From Diphasiastrum complanatum (taxonomy: Eukaryota; Streptophyta; Lycopodiopsida; Lycopodiales; Lycopodiaceae): a DNA stretch of 64,000 bases. The stretch spans positions 39,313,515 to 39,377,514 of the forward strand of contig CM055110.1 of assembly GCA_029204225.1 (NCBI GenBank). Direction: 5' to 3'. The notes under the pieces are model-generated. The model did not search any database, was not told the origin of the DNA, and was given only the letters and a program-made list of their open reading frames with translations. How positions within the stretch are numbered: position 1 is the stretch's first letter; each line of letters begins with the position of its first letter. Shown here in pieces: positions 11,103-23,041 of this stretch. Made by a program: the position numbers and the translations under genes.

Positions 11103-12941
11103 TCACCATATCCATGATAGTGCCTCCTTGATGTTGACTTCTTTGATGAACTTGAGAGCTTTGCACCACTTGATCACTTTTTCCATTGATTTGTTCCATC
11201 CTTGAAACATATGGTTGATCCAAAAGCTCAAAAATAGCTGAAATTCCATGAGAAAATAAAGAGTCCTTCTTGACTCATAAGGATCACAAAGATCCAACAT
11301 CATGTTACCAAGATCTCGAGAATTTAGCTCATCAACATTGGCAAGACTATGCATGCTATAATAACCAAGGGTTCGCATCATATCTTCATGCTTGATTTCC
11401 ATTCTAATCTCAGATCTAATGAGGCTAAATACTTTATTATGGAGATAAGTGTCCTTAGAGGATGATTCACTTACTCTCATAAAGAGTTTACAATTTGCCT
11501 CAATACATGAAAAAAGACAAATTTTCATACTATGAATGAGCAAATCACTCTTGCTCTTGCAAGATTCAAGAGCATACATTTGATGAAATAACCATTTGCT
11601 TTCTAATTGATCTAAAATCAATTTGAAATCATTAAGAACATCAACTATGTTCTCAAGAGAGACACCATACTCAACTAGTATTGCTTTACTCCAACTTTGA
11701 GTTGCAAAAGTCTCACCAAAGCAAATTGATTCACCAAATGACATATGAGAAGAAAGCATAAGATCTATACCACTTGAAATGTGCTCCTCTTTCCCTTGAA
11801 ATGTGAGCCATATGAGCTCAACCATGTCTCTTGATATTCTTCTTGGAATCATAACTTGAGAAGGACTCTCCTCCTCAATCCTTGGCACACTTGAACCTTG
11901 AGATGACTCCTTAAGATCAACTTCTTGGTGCTCCTCCTTGATGAAAATCCGAGACCTCCATGTCTCATAATGATCACAATAAACATGACCATACATTGTG
12001 CACTTTCTATGATCAACAATATTACTTATGCTAGAACCATAAGTCCAAAAATCACCACAACTTGACATGATTTTTCTAATATTGAAATCAAGAACTATTT
12101 CCATCTCAATAAGGCTAACTACTTGCTTATGGATATAAGTGTCCACTTTGGATGCTTCACTTATTCTCATAAGAAGTTTACAACTTGCCTTTAAAATTGA
12201 AAATTTACAACTTTCAACATTATGAATGAACACATCATTCATGATCTTATTGAAACCAAAAGAAAATACATCATGAAGACATTTCCATTTCCTTGTCTTT
12301 ATACTCAATGTAAGTTTACAAGGAAAACATGCTTTGCTATCTATTAAGGCATCACACTCAACTAGTATTGCCTTAATCCACATTTGAGATACAAAAATCT
12401 CTTCAAAGCAAAATAGTTCTTCAAAAGATGTCATGAGAGCATAAATGGAACTATTTTCATTTTGTGATTGCTCCTCCTTAATTTTGCTTGGTTTCTCTTG
12501 GATCATAACAATAACTTTGAACTTATCCAAAGTTCCAAACAAAATGCTTTCCAAGAACATGAAATAAATCCAAGTGACATTCATGAAAGAAACATCTTTC
12601 TTTGCATCTTGAACCAAACAATGCACTTCCAAATGAAAAACTTCTAGAGGTTTGAAATGTGTGGTGATGGATTTTTGAAGACAACTCTTGTAAGTCCTTG
12701 TGAGACTCCAAGCCTCATGCATCTTTCCACAAAGGAAACACATTTCCTTAGATTTGTCCTTCTTGCCTTTGCATTTTGCACTTGAATCTCCATCCTTCAC
12801 CTCGGCCCCCTTGCTTTGGTTCTCCTTGGATGGATTGGTCTTCATTTTGTAGCATCTTGAGACAAAATGATCTCTCTTGCCACAAAGGTTGCATTTAGGA
12901 TCCTTACTTGCCTCCAATAGGTTGCCACCTATTGATGCCAT
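11103..12941 (-). CDS. Zinc-knuckle ORF of the non-autonomous LTR element
   Basis: The open frame spans 13118-11103 (671 codons); I favour the Met at 12941 (MASIGGNL, codon 60) since the domain begins just after it. Codons 76-89 form a canonical CCHC zinc knuckle (CNLCGKRDHFVSRC) and a second cysteine cluster with CFLCGK lies at 127-130, so the protein is Gag-like and probably binds RNA. The rest is unlike any Gag that I know and contains two related segments (about codons 237-343 and 466-575) sharing KAILVE, SCKL/NCKLxMR and SLIxxEI patterns. No capsid, protease, integrase or RT motif. The frame is uninterrupted, which fits the young age of the element. Possibly a structural protein packaging the element RNA, but this is inference. 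Confidence 0.7.
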   Translation of the reverse strand: MASIGGNLLEASKDPKCNLCGKRDHFVSRCYKMKTNPSKENQSKGAEVKDGDSSAKCKGKKDKSKEMCFLCGKMHEAWSLTRTYKSCLQKSITTHFKPLEVFHLEVHCLVQDAKKDVSFMNVTWIYFMFLESILFGTLDKFKVIVMIQEKPSKIKEEQSQNENSSIYALMTSFEELFCFEEIFVSQMWIKAILVECDALIDSKACFPCKLTLSIKTRKWKCLHDVFSFGFNKIMNDVFIHNVESCKFSILKASCKLLMRISEASKVDTYIHKQVVSLIEMEIVLDFNIRKIMSSCGDFWTYGSSISNIVDHRKCTMYGHVYCDHYETWRSRIFIKEEHQEVDLKESSQGSSVPRIEEESPSQVMIPRRISRDMVELIWLTFQGKEEHISSGIDLMLSSHMSFGESICFGETFATQSWSKAILVEYGVSLENIVDVLNDFKLILDQLESKWLFHQMYALESCKSKSDLLIHSMKICLFSCIEANCKLFMRVSESSSKDTYLHNKVFSLIRSEIRMEIKHEDMMRTLGYYSMHSLANVDELNSRDLGNMMLDLCDPYESRRTLYFLMEFQLFLSFWINHMFQGWNKSMEKVIKWCKALKFIKEVNIKEALSWIW

Positions 12942-13118
12942 GATGAGGAAGTAAAACTTTGTGATATGACTTTTCAAAATGTAATTTGTGACTCTCAAGA
13001 AACTAGATTTGAACACATTCAACAATCTAGAAGGATCTACACAAGACAAATTTTGAATCATATCTCTTTTCAACCTAGTCAATTGGAAACTAATTTTTGC
13101 TTTGATCACTAAGACCAA

Positions 13119-14949
13119 AGCACTCTATCAAATCACAAAAATCAGATTCAAACACCCCTATTGGACTCAACAAACACCAATGACTCTTTCTTTTGAGAGT
13201 TGGAATGGATTTGAAAAGATTTGACTCCTAGATTTTTCTTTTCTCTTGACTAGTTCACTCAACTTTTGATATTCTTGAACAAAGGATGGGTTTTGTTTCA
13301 AATACTTGAAAATCAAACTCAATCACTTCTTTTGGACTCACTCTTGACCCAAATAATCTCACTCTTAATATTTTGATTGAATTTGATTTGATTCGACAAC
13401 AAATTAAACCACTAACTTTCACAAAAAAAAAATGATCTACACTAGATCACATAAACTTGACATGTATACTTGATTCAAACACACAAAGATCAGATCCAAT
13501 CACGCCTTTTGGAATCCTCTTGACCCAAATAATCTCACTCTTGAGATTTGGAATGGACATGAAATGGTTTGATAACAATCTATGTCAATAATTTTTCACC
13601 AAGCTTAAAAATTAGACATCTAGAGATTCACAAAGATCCCAACCATGTATGAACACTCAAATATGGACTCCTCCTTGTTCTATACTCCCAATGGGATCAC
13701 AACTTGACCCTCACCCTCTCACAAAGAAAGTTGAATTAGAACTTATTTGAGTTTCATACATACAATGTCAAATTGTGCTCAAAAATTGAATTCATTCACC
13801 CCTATTGGACTCCACCAAGTACCAATGACTCTACCTCTTTAGAGTTGGAATGAAATTCAAAAATGTGATACTTCTCTCTCACTAAGATATGTGCTTACAA
13901 AGAGCTAATGCCACTTAGCAAGATTTGATCACAATGAAGGAGACAATTTTTCCACCAAAGTCAAGAAATGAGTTACTAGAACTTGCCCTCTACAAAGGAA
14001 GGAACTCTTAGGATTTTTGGATCAAACACTACACATGTGACTTACACACCTCTATGACTCTCTTTCAAGCCAAACAAAACTCAACTCTTTGAGTAGGAGT
14101 GGAACAATGTGACTTAGATCTCAAAAATCACTTCTAGAACTCTCCAACAATGCTTATCACTTGTATTGGTAGATTTTGCCTTTATGAGTGTTTGTGCTCT
14201 AGAAATTCACTTAAGATTTCACTTGGAGGACTTATCCAAGGCTGACTTCTAGCACTTAGATGCTTCTAGTCTCAACCCTTTCACTCTTGAACACATCTAG
14301 AGTGAAGATACAATGGATTTCAATCTCTTCCCTTGCAAATCACTCCTTAATCTATGGTTTTTGGCAATCTTTCACTCTCAACTTTAATGCACACCCAAAG
14401 CATATGAAGATCAGCTTTAATGTACTGTAATAAAGATTCAAATCATCTATATGATTGATCTATACCAAGAACAAATCAAAGGAATAGAAACAATGCATTA
14501 CAAAGCTTGAAAAATGCACTAGATTGACTAGTTTTGGGTGTATGAGGCATTAAATGCACCAAAACTGAATTTTATTGCTCATAACAGGTTATGTACGGCC
14601 TCACACGTGTGGTAAGTACACATGAAGCCCACAAAAATATTTGGTACAAATATAATGATTCTATCTATCTATTCAAACTCGCTACCTCAAGATTAGCTAG
14701 TTTCCAAAAAACCTGCTAGTTTGGGTGTATGAGTAAGATATAGCATCAAACTGAAAAATATAGCTCCAAAACTGGTACTGTACGTCCTCACACGTGTGAA
14801 GAGTAACCCTGCATCCCACAACCAAGTTTGATGCACAAATATCAAGGCTAACTAACTCTTCAAACTCGCCCACTCAAGATTAGTGAGTTTTCTCAAAAAA
14901 CTTGCCAATCTGGGTGTTGTTTAGATCAATGCTTTAATCTCTTGTACTT
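13119..14949 (-). repeat. Leader of the non-autonomous element with degenerate internal repeats
   Basis: Non-coding. A phrase like CACCCCTATTGGACTC followed by a segment ending GAGTTGGAATGGA recurs in degenerate form at about 13153, 13324, 13501 and 13796 and faintly near 14040. Two more CACACGTGTG motifs occur at about 14601 and 14789. Confidence 0.6.
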
Positions 14950-14962
14950 GGCTCTGATACCA

Positions 14963-15827
14963 TGTGAAATTTCAGAGAAATAAAGACCAAGAATGGATCT
15001 AGATCAGATCCTCAAGAGGTGTTGGAAGCTAGATTACATGGTCTACTAATCAACCAATGATTAGATCTAGAATTAGATCAATTTCCCATCAAAAATCTAG
15101 CAAGAACAACAAGCAAATGATTAAACTTGAGACCTACTGCCTTCACACGTGTGAAGAACAGTACCTGTACGGAATTACAGCAGAGAGTGAAGTACACAAG
15201 TGTTAGAAAGCAATAGAACCATAAAATCACAACACAAATATGAGAATACTCAAGATATGCCTCCAAAACCAAGATCTTGCCTCATTGATCTCTCAAAGTG
15301 GATCCATCATGGATTAAATACAAAAATCATCATACTCTCTCTCTAAGACACTTCCAGCACGTGTGAGACAGGTCATAGTGCTTATCCATATCCACTTTGG
15401 CTAAGATTCCATTAATTTGCCACATCATCATTGGTGGCTAGTGTTGACCTTCTAGATTCCTACAAATTAGGAGATAGGTCCTACAATCTAGGAGATTTGA
15501 CTTTTGACATGTATGAAATCTATATACAATGGATCTGAACTTTCTATATGATATTTCACACGTGGGAGACCACTCCTACCCATGTGATATAGCATTTTCT
15601 ACCACTAGAATGGTGCCAAGTGTCATAATACTACTAAACTAGTTTTTGGCCAATTTAGCCACTAGTTTCCAATTTAAATGATATGTACAACATTTATGAT
15701 CTATCTAAATGACTTAGGCATAGATTTCACACGTGGGAACAGGCTCCACACATGTCTAATGATGATAGGTACAAGTCATTATGGTATTTACAAGATTTAA
15801 CCAAGTTAGCTTTTGCCAATTTTAACA
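14963..15827 (-). repeat. 5' LTR of the non-autonomous element
   Basis: 865 bp, apparently identical to 10121-10985. Directly adjoins the primer-binding site at 14950-14962 on the minus strand, which fixes the orientation of the element. Confidence 0.95.
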
Positions 15828-15832
15828 AAATA

Positions 15833-17902
15833 CATATAAACATGTTGTACTAACACATCTGATATAGAGTGACCTCCGGGAGTTGCCTTAAACTCCAAAA
15901 GTTTTGCTTTCCAATAAGATTTGTAGGTCAGCTTTGCCTTTTTCTTTTGTCAAAAATTGCCCTTTGATGATGGATGCAATAACACCCATGAATTCTTTGA
16001 ATATTTTCTTGGCTTCCAATTATCAGCATCATCTTTCTCAGTGTAAAGACAAACTCAATTGTAGATCTTGGTCTCCTTGGCATTGTTATTTTCAAAGCTT
16101 GGGTGCCAAAAATCTCTCTAATATGATACTCAATTTATTTTTTTGTATCACATTTAATCTCATGAGAATGCCATAGTAGTCACAGTTAATGTGCATACTA
16201 TATTTCTATAACTGTAACTAGTCTAGTTAACAAATTTCATTATACTAACCAACATAGTTAGATAAATTTAACTTGAGGTATTGACGTTGGGCAAATTAGC
16301 ACGCGTCGGGTAGGAAGAGAGAATTAATAGAATACATCCATGCTTCCCGACACAAATTTCAAAGTTTGTTGTAATATATTTTTATTTTTCAGTTTCTTTG
16401 AACTACGTTACGTAGATTTGAAATTTGTCCATTTTGATTGGGCCAGGTGGTGGTCGAAACTAAAGAAAAAAAATAAAAGTATCTATACAAAGGATCATTT
16501 TTTATTTTGAAATTCCTCTAATGTCAGGTAAATCAGAAAATATTCTCTCTAAACCAAGCGTTGAAGGATCCAAGGCTTGAAGATTTTTATCAAATTATTC
16601 TGGAAAGGAATCCAAAATTCCACACTCGTTTTGGAAAGAGGTTATGGTTGCTACTCAAAATTTTGAAAAACGAAATTCTACCAAATTACTAAAGGCAGAA
16701 GTTTGGAAAAAACTATGTCATGACATACCATGTGCAGGACATCTTGGTATACACAAGACTTTGGACTTGTGGGCATGCTAGTCAAATCAGCTCCAATTTT
16801 TTTTTTTCAAAAAGTTTTTCAAAAAAACTTCATTTTTTTGAAATAAAAGATTTGCAAGCTAGCATGCCGACATGCTAGCTTTTACAACTTCAACAACACT
16901 TTAAAAAAAAAAAGTACACATGTAACAAAGTATTTTGTGATGGGCCTATTTAAAATTTGATGGATAGTCAAAGTTTTAAGTATGCATCAAACCACAATTC
17001 TTATTCTTTAAAAATCATGTAGTGGCATAAAAAGAGTAGCACACATGTGCTACCATTCTGTTGGAACATGTCATGAAAGAAACTCGCAAAAACTTTACTC
17101 GTAGAATGTCAAAACCCTATGGGGAGTAGATGACATAACAAATTACATGGTAAGATTACTCTAAAAAATGTGCTACTCGTTTATAGTTTTATGCACAATC
17201 ATCGTTATTTCTCTAAGATAGAGGTCTAAATTCGCAGGCTTGGACTTCCTGGATGTATCCTCAGTAGAAGTACCGACCTTAGAGATAGAAGAGAAAGTTT
17301 TTTGACAATTAGAAGAGGAAGCTTTCTGACAATCATCAAAAAGGAAAATCATCCTAAGTCTTCAATTTGACAACAAAATAAGAACATTCCCTTCATCCTA
17401 GGGACATTGAGCTTCAATTTGTATGCATGTTTTTGTTTTGAGAATAAAGACAAGTCCACTTGTGCTTAAATTACAATCATAAAAAAAAAAACATCCCATT
17501 TATTGTTGCACTCAAATCCAATAATAAATATACAATCACCACATGAAAACAATTTGAATTTGCCAAAGAGATCATGGTCCAAAGACAAGATCCATCACAT
17601 CTTTACACATCCAATGCCTTATGTCGTCACGAAAGTCAAATGCGCAAAACCCCTCTTCTATTCCTCATTCAAACTAGGTGTGGAGGTGTGCAATTGGACA
17701 AATCCATATGGAGTCGAGGCCCAATCACCCAACCAACTCTGGTTGGTCTTGTTTGTCTCCATCTCTATAAAACAAAATATGAGCACTTTAATTTGTTGGC
17801 AAAGATGGGAGAATTCAACCAAGTTAGGTGACTAGGAACAAAAAAAATGAAAGCTACAACATGCCCAAAACTCAGTACATCATTACTTTCATGAAAATCC
17901 CA
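15833..17902. other. Intergenic region downstream of the potassium transporter; no gene recognised
   Basis: AT-rich with homopolymer runs. Short ORFs at 15904-16176 and 17503-17835 show no domain. A perfect 11-bp inverted repeat lies at 16856-16881. The final part probably holds the 3' UTR of the transporter gene. Confidence 0.4.
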
Positions 17903-20900
17903 TCAAACTTCATAGAGCATGCCGATCTCCATATGCTTTGTAACCGGAATTTTCAAAAAGGCCATTGCTGATCTACAATTGTTGTGGAGAAAGTTATAGA
18001 AATTTCCCAAAAGAATTCTCTGCACCCAACCAGTCTTTTGGTTGATCTTGAAGCTAGTCTTGCCCAGAACATATACCACACCAGCTTCCTTGGCATATTC
18101 TAATTCTGTAATATCTTCTGAGTTATGTGACATAGCCTCAATAGATGAAATCTCTCCATGATCGGAAACGAGTCTTGATTGAAGATACATAGTTAAAGTC
18201 ATAACCATCTCATTCATAAATTCATCTCCTCCTAAATTCATCATATCGGTGTATCCATACTGAGCCACACAACGATATATGCCTTTGTATCCCAGCTGCT
18301 CAACAAAAAAACGTTCACTTGCGGAGACAGTTGTGACTGGAACATATCTAATAGTCGTAAATATGATAACTTGATGCAAGGACCTAATATTGTTCACGTA
18401 GTGAATAATTACCGGAGGCACTTCATTGATTAGATCAGTGTAAAATAGACAAAGCCCAGGAACACGATGTGTCTCAATGCGAGCAAGAAGAACTCCCAAT
18501 TGATCTAAATTGATCCTATTTTTCATCTCACATTCGCATTTTTTTTGTCTTCCATAATACCAGCTGAACATCATAATTGCAAGAAAAAAAGCAAATATGA
18601 ACGGTAGCCAGCCGCCTTTTGGAAATTTGATAACCACGGCTGATAAGTAGGTTCCTTCAATAAGTATAAAAATCAAGAAAAATACAAGAGCAAGTACACG
18701 AGTTTTCCATATCTCCAACATGACCACTGTCATTAGAATGGTAGTGATAATCATCACGAACATAACAGCTACTCCTGCAAAAAGGTAACCGGTCAAAACA
18801 AATGGCCTTTTGCTCTGTTGAGCTTTTTGAACAAAGTAATGTTTAAACTTACATATATCAAACAAAATTTCAATCACAAGGAGTATTAGTCAAAGAAACT
18901 AGTCATACCAAAGGCGTTTCCAATCTCTGGACCGCTCCCAAAGCCAAAGAGTACAAGAAGACACATTAGCATGAGGCAGTAGTTGACCTCAGGAGAATAG
19001 ACTTGGCCTTCTTTATCTGTAGATGTGTGTACAAGTGTCACTCGAGGGAAATAATCTAAAGCTACTGATTGCTTTATGATGGAAAAAGCAGCTGATATCA
19101 ATCCCTGACTGGCAACTACAGCTGCAAGTGTTGCAATTACGAACATAGGCCAATATACACACTGAGGAAGAAACTTGTAAAAAGCCTGATTGTGATCAGC
19201 CGGATGTTTTATCAAATATGCAGTTTGCCCAGCATAAGTAACAATGACAGATGGATAGACCATGGTTGAGAATGCAAGCTGCCATGAAGAGGAAAAGGAC
19301 TTTTAGTGTCAGCTATTCTGTCAAAGCTTGTGAAAATTGCTAAAGAAGAGGAAACATTCACAAACTAAACCTGAACCATATCTACCTGGATAGAAGGCCT
19401 GTTGAAATGGCCCAAGTCTGCAAACATGGCCTCAGCACCTAGATGATGACCAATTATAAGAAATCATCCCTTCAAATAGAATGCCTAGCCAAATTGATTT
19501 CAATCAAAATAAGTCACTATGGAGATAAAGAAGGTGACATTTTCACATATTTTTATGTGTAAAGCCCAAGATAATGCTTCATAGTACTTTGTACCTGTAA
19601 TACATAGAGCCGTGCCTCCTAGAGTTAGCCAACCATCTTTTCCATTCCTTGAAAAAAATGATATGATGTGGTGGGGTGAAAATGCCTTGAAGATCCCAGG
19701 ATAATGAACTGCAATGTTGTACGCTCCAATAATAGGTGTCGTTATCAACCAAATTGTCATGATGGGGGAGAAAAACCAACTCACATGTTTTGTTCCAAAT
19801 CTTTGAAATATAAATAGTAGCACCAAAACTGTTGCTGATAGCCATAAAACAGTAGCTGAAAGGCATTCAAATAATCACCAAGTAGAAAATGTGAATAATT
19901 TTGACTAGCGGAAGTGTTTGCTCCTTAAATACAAGCCTCATTCACATTTCCTAGAAAATTTATGATGGACAATCACATGCATTAGAGTTGGGGTTGATCC
20001 TTTTCATCTCATTTCAACTTAGTTATGCTTTGTGGAATATGCTAATGGTCATACAAGTTACCTAGCCTTTACTAGGATTGAACAAGGACATGAAGAGCGT
20101 TACTTGATTTCACTTGTGTAGCAACTTGTTGAATTCCATCCATTGCAGATAACACTGGAAGAAAAATAGCAAAAAGGCTCCACATGAGAAATCTACTACA
20201 AAGTATCATGTTTCAATAGAAGCATTCTAAAGGGCTCATATTACAACACAAGTATTCAATAAATTGCGCACCTGATATGGCAGGAGTCAAGATCCCATCT
20301 CCAATCAACATGCATGTGCCAAGCATAGAAATGAACAACAATACCCTATGTGTTGTTGTTCGACCGTCAAGTAGAAGAGCACTGTTAGATGAGACATGTC
20401 TGTCTTTAAAGTTGTCAAAGAAATTGAGCTTGGTAACTGGCGTTGAATAACTATTCTTGTTTTTAGTCTTTTGTCCCACTTTCATATGTCGATAAAGTTT
20501 TGAATACAGTGCAAATGTCCCACCTATTTCATCGGAACATCTACATATTAACTGCCAATTATCATATGGACATTTTTTTTGTATTAATTAGCCATTGACT
20601 CTTTAAACAATGACTGATTTTGCAACTAAATCAATTTTTCAGCCTAAGCAAAGAACTTATTACATATGTGGCTATGAATGGATTCTAATGTTTCACTAAA
20701 AAATAATAAATCACCAAGAACATAAGTCCAATAAACTTTAGAAGCAAACCGAATCAAGCTAATAGTTGCTTTACCACTTGGTATTGAATGTTTCTCTGGT
20801 ACACAAATGTAAACCATGAAACCTAAATGCTTGCTGGCAAGCAACTGCCTATTAAAGAATTTTAGTTAACAAGTACTTTTAGGCCCATGTCACTTTGTTT

Positions 20901-21326
20901 AATAACCAACTCAACAAGAAACTATTGACTCAAAAAATTACAACTAACTAGTCTCTTCAATCAGTTACCTTCACCATTGTCATCTGCATGTAAAACAAGA
21001 AGCACATATTTGAACAGACCAATGGCTGTTAATGTCCAAATTATCAAACTCAAAATTCCAAGATAGTCCTTCTCATTTGGGGTGTTTATACTCATGGTTG
21101 GGTAGACATATAAAGGTGATGTTGCTAGATCACCATAAACAACACCCAATGTTTGATAAGCCATCATAAGAGTTTCTAGCTTGTTGTATGCCTGCAAAAT
21201 AAAAATGCAAAAGTTTGTGCATGACTTAATGTACAATAGAAAAGCATGACAAATAGAAAAACTGAGAGAAAAATCCTTTTCTAAGAATGTTTCATCAATG
21301 TCTCTTTGCTTATCAACATCACGCAT
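17903..21326 (-). CDS. HAK/KUP/KT potassium transporter
   Basis: This family moves K+ (with H+) across the plasma membrane or tonoplast. Seven exons join in phase: 21191-20969, 20523-20272, 20154-20104, 19855-19595, 19438-19386, 19278-18909 and 18774-17903, all with GT-AG introns, giving about 693 residues. The N-terminal signature [15 protein letters not shown] is followed by [13 protein letters not shown] and [10 protein letters not shown] (pore-region motifs), then [35 protein letters not shown] and several more membrane segments. The long cytosolic C-terminus ends GMLYEV, close to the usual family ending. The 5' end is unsure: the frame is open from a Met at 21326 through 21192, but a strong acceptor (TTTATTTTGCAG) precedes 21191, so a separate short first exon is likely. 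No stops or frameshifts in the exons; likely functional. Confidence 0.92.
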
Positions 21327-21529
21327 TGTGCTTCAATTCGAAGAAAATAAGCAATCTTGGAAGATGATCAAAATCAATTGCTCCAACAGACATAAAAGGA
21401 GATCACTGGGCACAAAAGGATAATGAGCACACAACCCTCAGACTGCATCATGTATACATCTTCTTCAATCACTCCATTTAGATACATTGTCTATATATCT
21501 AGCTAATGTATCTCTAGATTAGCTACAAT

Positions 21530-22450
21530 AGTATATGATAGAAGAACTCTGATTGAAGAATGTTTGACTAATGGACTGAAGGTTTCAATGTAGCCAATAT
21601 ACGAGATTTGAGATAATCCTCTTGCAATTAGTTAAGCCTTTCTTCGATCTGTGCTTCTATTGACTTTGTATTTGATTTTAAATATCCATTTGCAATCAAT
21701 CGCATTTTTGTTGGCAGGCAATTTGATTGTGAACCATGTCTGCTTCTTGATTAGAAAGGTGTACTCTCTATCCATTGCTTCTCTCTAGAGATCTGAGTCT
21801 GACTGATTAAGTGCTTTATTGATTGTAGTCAGTTCTTGAATAAGCAGACTCATCAGTGTATCTTGTAGGCTATGTGTGCAATCTTGTTGATTTTCTTGGA
21901 GGTGGTGTAGGCTAACAATCTTATCTTTGGTCTTATTGCTTCCTGAGTCACAACGTCTTCTTCGGATTTATTGTCGATAAGCTGCTCATTTATCGACGCG
22001 TTTGAACTGGAGACTTGAAATGTTGTGTCGATGTCAGGAGTAGTCGATAATTCATTTGGAATCTTGCTCTTGCCTTTTAGATCAATAAATTAATGACATC
22101 TCTACTGACATGAGATCATGCAGCTTATAAGCTTTTTCAGAAGATTCTGAAGCATAATCAATAAAAATGGATGTGATATTGTTTACATATGGTTTAAGTA
22201 GATGCTAGGATTCATTCACATGCTTTACAATAGGCAGCAAAGTGGTTGGAAGTTTGGATGGAATTGGGTTAATGCATTGGTTGGGTTGACTTCCATCCCA
22301 TAATGACACTCCCAACTGATAAATGGCTTCATGTTTGCAGCAATTTCACTCTAATACCGTCACGTATTTTATTATGAAATTAGAGAGTTCAGGCTTTTCG
22401 TGATGAGTATCAAGCCGAGAGGTAGCCTCTACTGTATCTAACTCAATTGT
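21530..22450 (-). pseudogene. Copia reverse transcriptase 5' part, remnant
   Basis: On the minus strand, 21840-21560 reads REAMDREYTFLIKKQTWFTI and then CKWIFKIKYKVNR and ETFSPLVK, the conserved start of the copia RT domain. The preceding region (22450-21850) gives a stop-broken linker with TPDIDTTFQ, fitting the variable stretch between integrase and RT. Many stops. It lies immediately upstream of the transporter gene and downstream of another copia remnant, so its own borders are not visible. Confidence 0.65.
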
Positions 22451-23041
22451 GGGAGATGGGGTCCTTAGTGTTGTGGGTTGATGACATAGGATCTAAATAA
22501 GGTAGGACTTCATCATCCATTTACTCTCATCCTTTGTCAAGCACAAGTACTTAATTGAGTTCAATCACTTGTGGGTCACTTATTCCAAGCAATAGCTCCT
22601 AAGGTAGCCATTGGACTTATATCATCAAGCTTGAAGTTTTGAGGACACGATCCTTTGGATCGCTTCCCATTTCTTCAGTAATAAAATCTAGAACTTCGTC
22701 TTCCTCAGTTATGTCTTATTCCACAAAAGAATTAAAACTTGAATGATCTATTGTAGAATTCAAGGAATCAACAGTGGCTAAGGCCTCCATCCAATACACC
22801 ACTTTGATATGGGTGTTGTCATTAATCACTCACTATATGCCTCCAACATCTCAAATGTTTTAATTTAGTTTATTCTTTCTCAATTTGCTCAATAGTAGCT
22901 GAACTGGCTATCATTATTTGGAGAGTGTGTTCAACAAGGGTCTTCTGAGTAGGAGACTTTGGTGTATTAGGTAAATATAAGATGACAAAGTTGATCACAA
23001 AGCATATATCGGCTACCTTCATGTGAACATATCTTGTCATG

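Larger units (their letters stand above)
10121..15827 (-). mobile_element. Complete non-autonomous LTR retrotransposon (TR-GAG/LARD type)
   Basis: Two 865-bp LTRs at 10121-10985 and 14963-15827 look identical by eye. The insertion is flanked by the perfect 5-bp target duplication AAATA (10116-10120 and 15828-15832). In minus orientation the LTR starts TGTTAAAATTGG and ends TTTCACA. The 5' LTR (15827-14963) is followed at once by the primer-binding site TGGTATCAGAGCC (minus, ending at 14950). The 3' LTR is preceded by a purine tract, GTTTTGAGGAGGAG (minus, 10999-10986). The internal region of 3,977 bp carries one long ORF and no protease, integrase, RT or RNase H. It must have been mobilised in trans, probably by a copia element that uses the same primer-binding site. 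Matching LTRs imply recent insertion. Confidence 0.93.
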
